Assembly (NCBI RefSeq): GCF_029407905.1
Contig: NC_073633.1
Span: 29,402,501 to 29,466,500, forward strand
From: Bubalus kerabau
Taxonomy: Eukaryota > Chordata > Mammalia > Artiodactyla > Bovidae
Reading direction: 5' to 3'
Length of the DNA stretch: 64,000 nt
Shown here: positions 21,413 to 31,033 of the stretch, piece after piece
Position numbering within the stretch: position 1 is the stretch's first letter
Layout of the letters: each line of letters starts with the position of its first letter
The notes under the pieces: model-generated
The model's input: the letters and a program-made list of their open reading frames with translations, nothing else
What the model was told of the DNA's origin: nothing
The model's database searches: none
Position numbers and translations under genes: made by a program

Positions 21413-22975
21413 ATGGGAGCTAACAATTCCAGCCTCACTCCTTTGAACTGTATCCTGAAAAACTGGGATAGATTTGATCCCCAGGGCTTAAAGAAGACAC
21501 ACCTGGTCTTCCTATGTGATACTGCATGGCCACGGTATCCATTGGAGGACAGCGAACGGTGGCCAGTTAGAGGGTCTCTTAAGTATAATACTGTTCTACA
21601 ATTAGACCGGTTCTGTAAGGAACAAGGGAAATGGGTAGAAGTAACATATGTGTTGCCCTTTTTCTCTCTGCGAAATATGCCAGACTTATGTCCTAAGGGT
21701 ATAGATTTGGGCGTGAAACCTTCAGCTCCCTCCTGTCCTCTTACTTTGCCCCCGTGCTGGGGACTCCAAACTGGGATTCAAACTGCCCACATAGAGGTCC
21801 AAACAACTCCTGTCTCAGTACGACCTCAGACTACTCTGGTTTCAGTAGAAACTCAGACCATCGAAGTAAGAGATGAGATGGAGGACAGGAGACAAAGAGA
21901 AGAGGAAAAACAGGTTTCTCCAATCTATCCCTGGGATCATATGCGCAGAGCAGCCAGAGAGACTGAGGAACAGCCACAAAAGCTGTTGCCTCTTTATGAA
22001 ACACCCACCGGGAGAAATAATCAGTCTGTGAGAGTTAATAAGCCTTTCTCTTATCAAGAAATACAAAGAATCAAGGAGGATCTGGGAGACTATTTAGATG
22101 ACCTAGAAAAATATATTAGAGCTTTTAAAGGTGTCACTCTGCTTTATGACCTCACTTGGAAGGATGTGATGTATATCTTGAGACAAACGCTGACTCCCGA
22201 GTAAAAGACTCGAGTTTTGGGAAAAGCGGTTGCTTATGGAGATGAATGGCTTGGTAACGAATCAGTAGAGAAGAGGGAGAACGAGATAGCGGCCCTCCCC
22301 ACTGAGAATCAGGCGGTCCCAACTATAGAACCAGACTGGGACTACAACACAGCTAAAGAAAGATGAGATCAAAATCATTTTGTTAGATGTATTCTTGAAG
22401 GACTTAGGCAGGCACGTTCTAAGCCTTTAAACTATGACAAATTGACAGACATAGAACAGGAGAAGAGAGCTCCTGGTAAATTCCTAGATAGACTGAGAGA
22501 AGGCCTTCGCAGATTCACTGAGATTGATCCCGAAAGTGAAGAGGGAAAAGTGATCTTAAAAGATAGATTTCTCACTCAGTCGGCTCCAGATATCCGCCGT
22601 AAGCTATTAAAACAGGCGTATGGACCAAATCAGTCTTTAGATACTCTGTTACAACTGGCTCAGACAGTCTATTATGGTAGGAAATATGAGGAAAAGAAAA
22701 AAAGGCAAAAAAAGACAAAGGAAAAGGCGGAAGCCTTCGCCATGGCTATGAAAAACGTTCTTAAACAGCCTGAGAAAAGTGCCCAGAGGGGCCCAGGTGA
22801 AAACAGATGGGCTTGCTACTACTGTGGAAAGGAGGGGCACCTCAAGCGGGATTGCCCTCAGACATCTAAGCCGCCCCCGGCTCCATGTCCGGTCTGCAAA
22901 GGACCACACTGGAAGAGAGACTGCCCCCAGAGGCGTAGGTCTCCCGGGTCGGACTCTCAAGACAATCAGGACTGA
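21413..22975 (+). pseudogene. ERV-A gag with two internal stop codons
   Basis: ATG at 21413 starts MGANNSSLTP with the Met-Gly N-myristoylation signal of matrix. A PSAP late-domain motif follows about 100 codons in (KPSAPSCP), then a charged stretch. TAA at 22202-22204 and TGA at 22364-22366 interrupt the frame. The capsid major homology region stays in the same frame (GKFLDRLREGLRRF..EEGKVILKDRFL). A Lys/Glu-rich stretch and nucleocapsid close the frame, with two zinc knuckles: CYYCGKEGHLKRDC and CPVCKGPHWKRDC (the second one residue short). Gag normally builds the particle and packages RNA. The frame ends in TGA at 22973-22975, and protease continues in the same frame, as expected for stop-codon readthrough. 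Confidence 0.93.
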
Positions 22976-24431
22976 AGGTGCCCGGGGGTCCCCACACAAG
23001 CTCCCGTCCTAATTACACCTGAGGAACCCTGGGTATTAATAGTTGTGGGGGGCCAATCCGTCGATTTCCTTTTAGATACTGGGGCAACTTATTCTGTGCT
23101 CACTGAAGCCCCTGGCCCACTTTCTTCCCGATCCGCTTCCGTAATGGGACTGTCTGGACGAGCCAAAAGGTATTATTTCAGTTATTCTTTATCTTGCAAC
23201 TGAGATTCTGTGCTGTTTTCACACGAGTTTCTGATTGTGCCAGAATCTCCCTCACCCCTCTTGGGAAGGGATATACTGAGCAAGGTCCATGCCTCTGTTT
23301 TCATGAATATGGAGCCCTCCCTTTCTCTCCCTTTAGTTGAACAAAATGTAAATCCTAGAGTATGGGCGGATGGAAAATCTGTGGGTCGAGCTCAAAATGC
23401 TATTCCTGTAGTTGTTAAGCTCAAAGACCCGCACGTATTTCCACATAAGAAGCAGTATCCACTGAAACCTGAAGTTAAGGAAGGGTTAAAACCCATCATT
23501 AAAAATTTAAAGGAACAGGGACTATTAATTTCCTGTAACAGTCCTTGCAACACTCCTATTTTGGGTATAAAAAAATCAAATGGTAAATGGAGACTAGTTC
23601 AAGATTTACGAATAATAAATGAGGCTGTAGTTCCTTTACACCTCGTAGTGCCTAATCCTTATACTCTATTGTCTGAAATTCCTGAACGGGCCAAATATTT
23701 CTCAGTAATTGATTTAAAAGATGCCTTCTATTCAGTACCTTTGGCGGAAAAAAGTCAATTCCTATTTGCCTTTGAAGACCCTATGCAGCCAGCTTCTCAA
23801 TTAACCTGGACAGTTTTGCCCCAGGGATTTCGTGACAGTCCTCACTTATTCAGACAAAGTTTGTCACGAGATCTACAAAACTTTAATAGCTCTGAAACAG
23901 TGGTGTTACAATATGTAGATGATATTTTGCTCTGTGCTGAGACAGAGGAAGCTTGTTCGCGAGCCTCAGAAGATTTCTTAAACTTTCTGGCGGACTGTGG
24001 TTACAAGGCATCAAGAGAAAAGGCTCAGCTTTGTCAGCAATCGGTTAGATATCTGGGCCTAATCATATCAGAAGGGACTGTCCCCCTTTGAATGTATTTA
24101 TGGAAGGCCTTTCTTACGCACAGACATTGTTATAGACCCTGAAGCCTTGGAATTAACTAATTATGTAACTCAGCTCTCAGCTTTTCAACAGACATTAACA
24201 GAACTCCGGGAGACGACTCCTGACCCAGCCTCCGAGACAAACAAGCCTCTATTTGAGCCAGGAACCGAGGTCCTCATAAAAACATTGGGATCTGGGGGCC
24301 CATCCCTCGAGCCTCTCTGGGAAGGTCCTTACCAGGTTATTCTTTCTTCTCCCACAGCTGTCAAAGTGCCAGGAATTGATTCGTGGGTACTTCATACTCG
24401 AGTTAAGAGGTGGCACCCTGACCAAAATTAA
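22976..24431 (+). pseudogene. ERV-A pro-pol, internally deleted
   Basis: Protease is visible from LLDTGATYSVL to LLGRDILSK, but a TGA at 23201-23203 (frame of gag) splits it. RT fingers and palm follow: WRLVQDLRIINEAV, VIDLKDAFYSVPL, LPQGFRDSPHLF and the catalytic QYVDDILL. At about 24075-24090 the sequence jumps from RT (RYLGLIIS) to the C-terminal part of integrase (CIYGRPFLRTDI, then GPYQVILSSPTAVKV and WVLHTRVKRWHP). RT thumb/connection, RNase H and the integrase zinc and DDE core are missing, about 2 kb judged against ERV-B, with a frame change at the join. No complete polymerase or integrase can be encoded. Confidence 0.93.
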
Positions 24432-24483
24432 GTGACTTCATTTTATGTCTTTACTTTCTATGCTCTGACTTTGTACCTTTTAG

Positions 24484-24998
24484 ATGTACCTGATAACCTA
24501 TGCGAGCTTACTTCTGCTGACTCCAAATGTCCTGAGTCTGCCGTTGGATCCTCAAGACAATGTCTTCCTGTCCTGGGCTCACTCCTATGCTGCATTCCAC
24601 AATCAGTCTAACTGCTGGGTCTGTGGAGCGCTCCCCTCTTCGTCAGTGGAAGGCTTCCCGTGGTGGACATCCCCACTTCAAAGAAAAGACTTTCTCCAAG
24701 TCTGTGAATACCTTCGACAACAATCACATGCGATGCCTCTTCTTCATCTGATGACATTTACCAACCCTAAAATGGACTGGTGCAACACTTTGTACTTTAA
24801 CTATGGACATAATGTGACTTTTAATTTTGATTTTAACTTGTTTTAATGACTGTTGCCCGCATCTGTAATTGTATAACTGGATTTGTTTCTAGCCGCATGA
24901 AAGCTTTTAAGTTACAAATGGTTGCTCAAACTCCTGCTACTGCTGTAGCTTCCTCCGACTACTATTTGGGGCCCCTGGATCAGATATCCTCAATATGA
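24484..24998 (+). pseudogene. ERV-A env, SU start fused to TM tail
   Basis: ATG at 24484 gives a hydrophobic signal-peptide-like start (MYLITYASLLLLTP) and about 110 residues of surface-subunit start with the gammaretroviral CXXC motif (CWVC) and a potential N-glycosylation site (HNQSNC). The frame ends at 24844-24846. Directly after, in another frame, a cytoplasmic-tail-like segment is readable (GFVSSRMKAFKLQMV, then YYLGPLDQ) up to TGA at 24996-24998. Nearly all of SU, the cleavage site, fusion peptide and ectodomain of TM are absent, so no entry protein is possible. Confidence 0.85.
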
Positions 24999-25110
24999 GG
25001 ATTAGGAGAATATGTTGCCTCATCAATTTAGGGACAACGCCCCTTGTCAGCTCGGAAGTAGTTATGAAATGAGAACGACGCCCCTTTTCCCTAGACAACA
25101 TAATTCTCCT

Positions 25111-25127
25111 AAAAGAAAAGGGGGGAA
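25111..25127 (+). promoter_or_regulatory. ERV-A polypurine tract
   Basis: AAAAGAAAAGGGGGGAA directly precedes the 3' LTR, the normal priming site for plus-strand DNA synthesis. Confidence 0.92.
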
Positions 25128-25822
25128 TGAGAGGGTAACAGGCAGGAAGGCCAGGGGTCTCCAAATGGAGGACATAGCCTGCAAGTGTCAGACATTTTTC
25201 TCTCTCTTAAGCGGCAGGAGGAAACAAACTAACAATATTTTTTTCCTTCTCTATACAAATTTAAAGAGAGGTTTCTCTTAAAATACTGTGTTGCCATAAT
25301 GACACTAGAGATAACCAATGCCTTTTTCTTATGGAAATGTTTGTCTTAAGCTATGCTAATGTACTACGCCTTTACCCCAAACTCTGTCTCCAAGTCGGTT
25401 CCGCCTCTTGGCCCAAAACCTACTTGACAAACCAGTATGTTATACTCAGATATTGTTCCCCTAATCTATGTAAATGAAACTATTTGTATGGTGGTCTGTC
25501 CTTCTTTAAGATTCAAGTTAATTATTTTATGGCCCAAGATAAACCATTTGGTGCCATTCTAAATTTTAAGACATTCCTTTCTTTCATTAACAGACTGCTA
25601 GTGACTATATAACATCCAGCTGAAGACTAGCAAGGGGGTACTCTTTCTGCCCCCTTCTGATGCCTATGTCAGAAGCTTTCTCTATCTCCTTTATACTTTA
25701 ATAAAACTTTATTACACAAAAGCTCTGAGCAATCAAGCCTTGTCTCTGGCCCCGGATTGAATTCTTCTCCTCCGGGAGCCAAGAATCCTGGTGTATTCGC
25801 GTGATTCAACAACAACCTTTCA
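25128..25822 (+). repeat. ERV-A 3' LTR
   Basis: 695 bp, TGAGAGGG..CCTTTCA, with no difference from the 5' LTR found by eye. TTAC at 25823-25826 matches TTAC before the 5' LTR. Confidence 0.95.
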
Positions 25823-25826
25823 TTAC

Positions 25827-26703
25827 TACCCCAGCACCTTCTAGAGTAAAACCTGGAGATCCTCACAATAAAAGACAAATACACAAGCAGTAAGTGGAAG
25901 CCAAGGTTTTAATATAAATACGGTTGAGAAAAACTCATCATTTTTTTTCTTATACACCACAGAAATAGCCTAAATGCAACATGGAGATTAAAGAAAAGGA
26001 ATAAATGCTATATCTATAATTTCAGTCAAATTAGAGAGGAATCCAAATATCAGTTAAGAGCTACCAAAATCAGATAAGCTTGCACAAATACATATGTTCT
26101 GAAGAGCTATAGTGAGTGAATCATGCCAGGCCAAAAGGAAATCTTTCCAGATCAAATCCATCTGTTAATACAGTTCCAAGTATTAAAATAATCCTTTTTT
26201 AAAATATCAGGTTATGGTTTTATTATTGATTTTATTATTTTCCCCTGATCAGTCAGTTTCTGCTTTATCTTTAATTCCTTCACTTTCTTTCATTTTGTTT
26301 TATTGTTCACACTAATTTCTTGAGTTATATACTATAGATATTTAATCTAAATAACATTTTTGTACTTGGAAGGAAATTAAAAATAAATATTAAAAAAGGA
26401 AGTTAAATTAATTATGTATAGAGACATGAACATGTAGGAATATAGAGAGGGAAATTTGTTTGAAGATAAGGTAAAAACTAAAATACAAAGAAAAAATATT
26501 AAAAGTCCTTTACAACTGAGAAAAATTGCATAGTAATCACCTTAGAAAGTAAATATGAGTACCATGGACTCACACCAAACAGACCTAAATCAAACTAATT
26601 CAGAAATAGTATAAAACAGCGTGGTCTATAAAAAGAGACATCATTCTGAGAGGACCTTCATTATTGAAAACAATGCCTATAACATAATTGAAGGAAACCA
26701 GAA
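25827..26703. other. AT-rich spacer, nothing recognised
   Basis: Only short open frames; no V exon, RSS or nameable repeat. Confidence 0.4.
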
Positions 26704-27281
26704 TCAGTTCAGTTCTGTTCAGTTCAGTCGCTCAGTCGTGTCCGACTCTTTGCGACCCCATGAATCGCAGCACGCCAGGCCTCCCTGTCCATCACCAACT
26801 CCAGGAGTTCACTCAGATTCATGTCCATCGAGTCAGTGATGCCATCCAGCCATCTCATCCTCTGTCGTCCCCTTCTCCTCCTGCCCCCAATCCCTCCCAG
26901 CATCAGAGTCTTTTCCAGTGAGTCAACTCTTCGCATGAGGTGGCCAGAGTACTGGAGTTTCAGCTTTAGCATCATTCCTTCCAAAGAAATCCTAGGGCTG
27001 ATCTCCTTCAGAATGGACTGGTTGGATATCCTTGCAGTCCAAGGGACTCTCAAGAGTCTTCTCCAACACCACAGTTCAAAAGCATCAATTCTTCAGTGCT
27101 CAGCTTTCTTCACAGTCCAACTCACATCCATACATGACCACAGGAAAAACCATAGCCTTGACTAGACGAACCTTTGTTAGCAAAGTTATGTTTCTGCTTT
27201 TGAATATGCTATCTAGGTTGGTCATAACTTTCCTTCCAAGGAGTAAGCCTCTTTTAATTTCATGGCTGCAGTCACTATCTG
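26704..27281 (-). mobile_element. BovB 3' fragment
   Basis: Minus-strand BovB. The 3' tail lies at the left (TTCAGTTCAGTCGCTCAGTCG) and the 5' truncation near GGCTGCAGTCACTATCTGC. The encoded piece has the C-terminal BovB text (MLKLKLQYSGHLMRRVDSLEKT, broken frame). Confidence 0.92.
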
Positions 27282-27575
27282 CCAATGCAGGAGACACGGG
27301 TTCAATCCCTGGTCTGGGAAGATCCCACATGTAATGAAGCAACTAAGCCCGTATGCCACAACTATTGAACTTGTGCTCTAGAACCTGGGAAGTGCAACTA
27401 TCAAAGCCCATGTGTCCTAGAGCCCCAACTCCATAGCAAAAGAAGCCACTGCTGTGAGAAGGCCGCACAACATAACTAGAGAGTACCCCCCCCCAAAAAA
27501 AAGAAAAAAAAAAAACTAGAGAAAGCCCTCATGCAGCAATGAAGACCCTGTAGGCCTAAATAAATAAATTTAAAA
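27282..27575 (+). mobile_element. CHR-type tRNA-derived SINE
   Basis: CAATGCAGGAGACACGGGTTCAATCCC, then GCAACTAAGCCC..CCACAACTATTGAAC and a GCAGCAATGAAGACCC..AAATAAATAAA tail. The tail type differs from Bov-tA. A similar copy lies at 57868-58192. Its first bases touch the truncated BovB. Confidence 0.85.
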
Positions 27576-28025
27576 AATTTAAAAACAAAACTGCTTGCAT
27601 TTTAACCCAAGTTCTGTCACCCTGCAAACACCACTTTACTTAACCCTCTCAGGGCCTCAAGCTTCCTGAGTGGTTACAGGGGAAAACAAAAGTGCTTATC
27701 TCAAGTCATTAGACTTCTGAAATGAGTCAAGGCAAGCCAAGAGACTGTCAGAGGTCCTGGTGTGTAGGACAACAATTAATCACTTTAAAATTACTGTTTT
27801 TTTTTTTTTTTTTAGAACATATCATAGGTGACCCCATATACCTACAAAGGACTGTGATTGCAGTATTATTGACGGTAATGAAAATTTTCTCTGCATAAGT
27901 ATGTTAAAAGTAAGGCCATGCTCTAGAAATATTATTCATCATCATGGCAAATAACAAAGACCCCTGGCCTATTATTCTACCTCTTGATACAGTAGCAAAA
28001 GTTTATCAGCCTTGTCTCAAAATAA
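27576..28025. other. Spacer paralogous to 7360-7625
   Basis: No gene. 27920-28020 (TCTAGAAATAT..CATCATGGCAAATAACAAAGACCC..TTGATA) resembles 7530-7625. A T-run lies at 27799-27813. Confidence 0.5.
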
Positions 28026-28306
28026 CAGCTGCTGCTGCTGTTGCTAAGTCGCTTCAGTCGTGTCCAACTCTGTGCGACCCCAGAGATGGCAGCCCCCCAG
28101 GCTCTGCCATCCCTGGGATTCTCCAGGCAAGAACACTGGAGTGGGTTGCCATTTCCTTCTCCAGTGCATGAAAGTGAAAAGTGAAAGTGAAGTTGCTCAG
28201 TCGTGTCCGACGCTTCGCAACCCCATGGACTGCAGCCTATCAGGCTCCTCCGTTCATGAGATTTTCCAGGCAAGAGTACTGGAGTGGGTTGCCATTGCCT
28301 TCTCCA
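28026..28306 (-). mobile_element. Bov-A2 type SINE dimer
   Basis: Two BovB-tail-like units on the minus strand (TTGCTAAGTCGCTTCAGTCGTG.. and GTTGCTCAGTCGTGTCCGAC..), joined by GTGCATGAAAGTGAAAAGTGAAAG, the Bov-A2 linker. Confidence 0.9.
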
Positions 28307-28358
28307 AAATAACAGCAGCCTCAGCTAAATTGGTTGAAGTGTTATCAAATCTTGCTCT

Positions 28359-29652
28359 CAGTTCAGTTCAGGTGCTCCGTCCTGTCCAACTCCTTGCGAC
28401 CCCATGAATCGCAGCACGCCAAGCCTCCCTGTCCATCACCAACTCCAGGAGTTCACTCAGACTCACGTCCATCGAGTCAGTGATGCCATCCAGCTATCTC
28501 ATCCTCAAAGAAAGGCAATGCCAAAGGATGGGCAAACTACCGCACAATTGCACTCAATCACATGCTAGTAAAGTAATGCTCAAAATTCTCCAAGCCAGGC
28601 TTCAGCAATATGTGAACTGTGAACTTCCAGATGTTCAAGCTGGTTTTACAAAAGGCAGAGGAACCAGAGACCAAATTGCCAATATCCGCTGGATCATCGA
28701 AAAAGCAAGACAGTTCCAGAAAAATATCTATTTCTGCTTTATTGACTATGCCAAAGCCTTTGACTGTGTGGATCACAATAAACTGTGGAAAATTCTGAAA
28801 GAGATGGGAATACCAGACCACCTGACCTGCCTCTTGAGAAACTTGTATGCAGGTCAGGAAGTAACAGTTAGAACTGGACGTGGAACAACAGACTGGTTCC
28901 AAAGAGGAAAAGGAGTACGTCAAAGCTATGTATTGTCACCCTGCTTATTTAACTTCTATGCAGAATACATCATGAGAAACGCTGGGCTGGAAGAAGCACA
29001 AGCTGGAATCAAGATTGCTGGGAGAAATATCAATAACCTCAGATATGCAGATAATACCACCCTTATGGCAGAAAGTGAAGAGGAACTAAAAAGCCTCTTG
29101 ATGAAGGTGAAAGAGGAGAGTGAAAAAGTTGGCTTAAAACTCAACATTCAGAAAACAAAGATCATGGCATCTGGTTCCATCACTTCATGGGGAATAGATA
29201 GGGAAACAGTGTTAGACTTTATTTTTGGGGGCTCCAAAATCAGTGCAGATGGTGACTGCAGCCATGAAATTAAAAGACTCTTACTCCTTGGAAGAAAAGT
29301 TATGACCAACCTGGATAGCATATTGAAAAGCAGAGACATTACTTTGCCAACAAAGGTCTGTCTAGTCAAGGCTATTGTTTTTCCTGTGATCATGTATGGA
29401 TGTGAGAGTTGGACTGTGAATAAAGCTGAGTGCCAAAGAATTGATGCTTTTGAACTGTGGTGTTGGAGAAGACTCTTAAGAGTCCCTTGGACTGCAAGGA
29501 GATTCAACTAGTCCATTCTACAGGAGATCAGCCCTGGGATTTCTTTGGAAGGACTGATGCTAAAGCTGAAACTCCAGTAGTTTGGTCACCCCATGTGAAG
29601 AGTTGACTCATTGGAAAAGACTCTGATGCCGGGAGGGACTGGGGGCCGAAGG
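28359..29652 (-). mobile_element. BovB with 5' inversion (twin priming)
   Basis: 28359-28505 is the BovB 3' terminus on the minus strand. 28506-29652 is the BovB segment that should lie directly upstream of it, but in plus orientation. The plus part ends at CGGGAGGGACTGGGGGC and the minus part starts at GAGGATGAGATAGCTGG, which are nearly adjacent in an unrearranged BovB. Confidence 0.88.
28506..29511 (+). pseudogene. BovB reverse transcriptase fragment, active site altered
   Basis: An open frame with BovB RT text: LPDVQAGFTKGRGTRDQIAN, YFCFIDYAKAFDCVDHNKLW, GQEVTVRTGRGTTDWFQRGK, LSPCLFNFYAEYIM. The catalytic motif reads YADN in place of the YADD of the copies at 49.5 and 54.8 kb, so one metal-binding Asp is lost. 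The N-terminal endonuclease is missing and the C-terminus ends early at AGATTCAACTAG. Inverted relative to the element's 3' end. Confidence 0.87.
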
Positions 29653-30217
29653 AGAAGTATCTCCATTAAATCTGATGGTACCAGGTGCAGTACAAACAGC
29701 TCTGCTCTCTGAGTTATACAGTATAACTCTCTGAACACACTCAACATTTTTGTGTCAGTTGGCTGAATAAATATGAAATATTATGAATTTATCCTCCCAT
29801 TATTCAACTGTAATATATTTCTCAATCAAAGGACTCTCATGATTGCACTTCTGTCATTTAATAAGTGTCCATGTCCAGAACAGATCTTTCAGACATTCTC
29901 ATACAAATATCTTCACTGATAAGTATTTAATCTTAAAAATTGAAAGGGACAATACCAGGCTGTTTATGCAATAATTACTCCAGATCCCTTTATAAAACTC
30001 AATCCTTAGGGGAAGTATAATTAATTCAAGTAGCTGAACTTGTGCATCTCTCATGGGCAAGTCAATTTACCAAAAAAAAAAAAAAAAAAAAATTATATTC
30101 AGTGTTGGTCGGTAGTTTTTGAATGCAGTTCATAACTTCCAAATACAATGAAGACAATGAGATTTCCTAACTCTCTGGCTTATCTTAGTCTTGGCATACG
30201 TCTTGTGTACTCCAATT
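29653..30217. other. Spacer paralogous to ~8000-8280
   Basis: No gene. It resembles the spacer upstream of the TRAV14 pseudogene (GGCTGAATAAATATGAAATAT, TGTCCATGTCCAGAACAGATC). A run of 21 A lies at 30072-30092. Confidence 0.5.
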
Positions 30218-30820
30218 AAAATGAACACTGCAGGGGGGTCAGGGGGTGGTTAAGCCAGCAGTCCTAAGATGGCGGACGAATAGGATGGGGAGATCACTTT
30301 CTCCCCCACAAATTCATCAAAAGAACATTTGAACGTTGAGTAAATTCCACAAAACAACTAATGAATGCTGGCAGAGGACATCAGGCACCCAGAAAAGCAG
30401 TCCATTGTCTTCAAAAGGAGGTAGGAAAAAATATAAAAGATAAAAAGAGAGACTAAAGAGGTAGGGATGGAGCTCCGTCCCAGGATGGGAGTCTTAAAAA
30501 AGACAGAAGTTTCCAAAAATCAGGAAAGACACTCACTGCCAAGTCTGTGGAGAGCCTTGGAACCATAGAGGGCAACATAACCAGAAAGAAAAGTAAACAA
30601 ATAATTAAAACCCACAGATTTACGTGCCCAACAGTAACTCCCAGCAGAGAAGCAGTGCAGATGTCTGCATCCACCACTAGCAAGCGGGGGCTAGGCAGGG
30701 AGGCGCGGGCTGCATTGCTTAGAGTAAGGAGGGGCCTGAATGCCCCGAGGACAATCTGAAGGAACTATCTTGGGATAGCAAACCAGACTGTGGGATAGCT
30801 ACCATGGGAAAAGCCCTGAC

Positions 30821-31033
30821 CTAAGTTTCTCAGATGGTAAAGCGTCTGTCTGCAATGCAGGAGACCCAGGTTCGATCCCTGGATTGGGAAGATCCCCTGG
30901 AGAAGGAAATGGCAGCCCACTCCAGTATTCTTGCCTGGAAAATCCCATGGACTGTGGAGCCTGGTAGGCTACTGTTCATGGGTTTGCAAAGAGTCAGACA
31001 CGACTGAGCGACTTCACTTTCACTTTCACTAAG
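30821..31033 (+). mobile_element. Bov-tA SINE inside the L1 5' UTR
   Basis: TCTCAGATGGTAAAGCGTC to GACTTCACTTTCACTTTCA, flanked by CTAAG (30821-30825 and 31029-31033). It interrupts the L1 text ..CTGACCTAAG|ACACCACC. Confidence 0.88.

Larger units (their letters stand above)
19680..25822 (+). mobile_element. ERV-A: gammaretrovirus-like provirus, very recent insertion
   Basis: A complete provirus outline of 6143 bp: two 695 bp LTRs (19680-20374 and 25128-25822), a primer binding site matching tRNA-Pro, gag, pro-pol, env and a polypurine tract. It is flanked by the 4 bp target duplication TTAC (19676-19679 and 25823-25826). The LTRs looked identical when read side by side. The interior is defective: in-frame stops in gag and protease, a deletion fusing mid-RT to the integrase C-terminus, and a deletion fusing the start of SU to the tail of TM. 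It lies between V genes, opposite to their transcription. Confidence 0.95.

Noticed and set aside
24484..24846. Possible domesticated env (syncytin-like) gene
   Set aside because: Only the SU start remains; cleavage site, fusion peptide and TM ectodomain are deleted and the frame stops after 120 codons.
28359..28505. Independent BovB insertion next to the RT fragment
   Set aside because: Its left boundary in BovB coordinates continues where the inverted plus-strand segment ends, so one twin-primed event is simpler.
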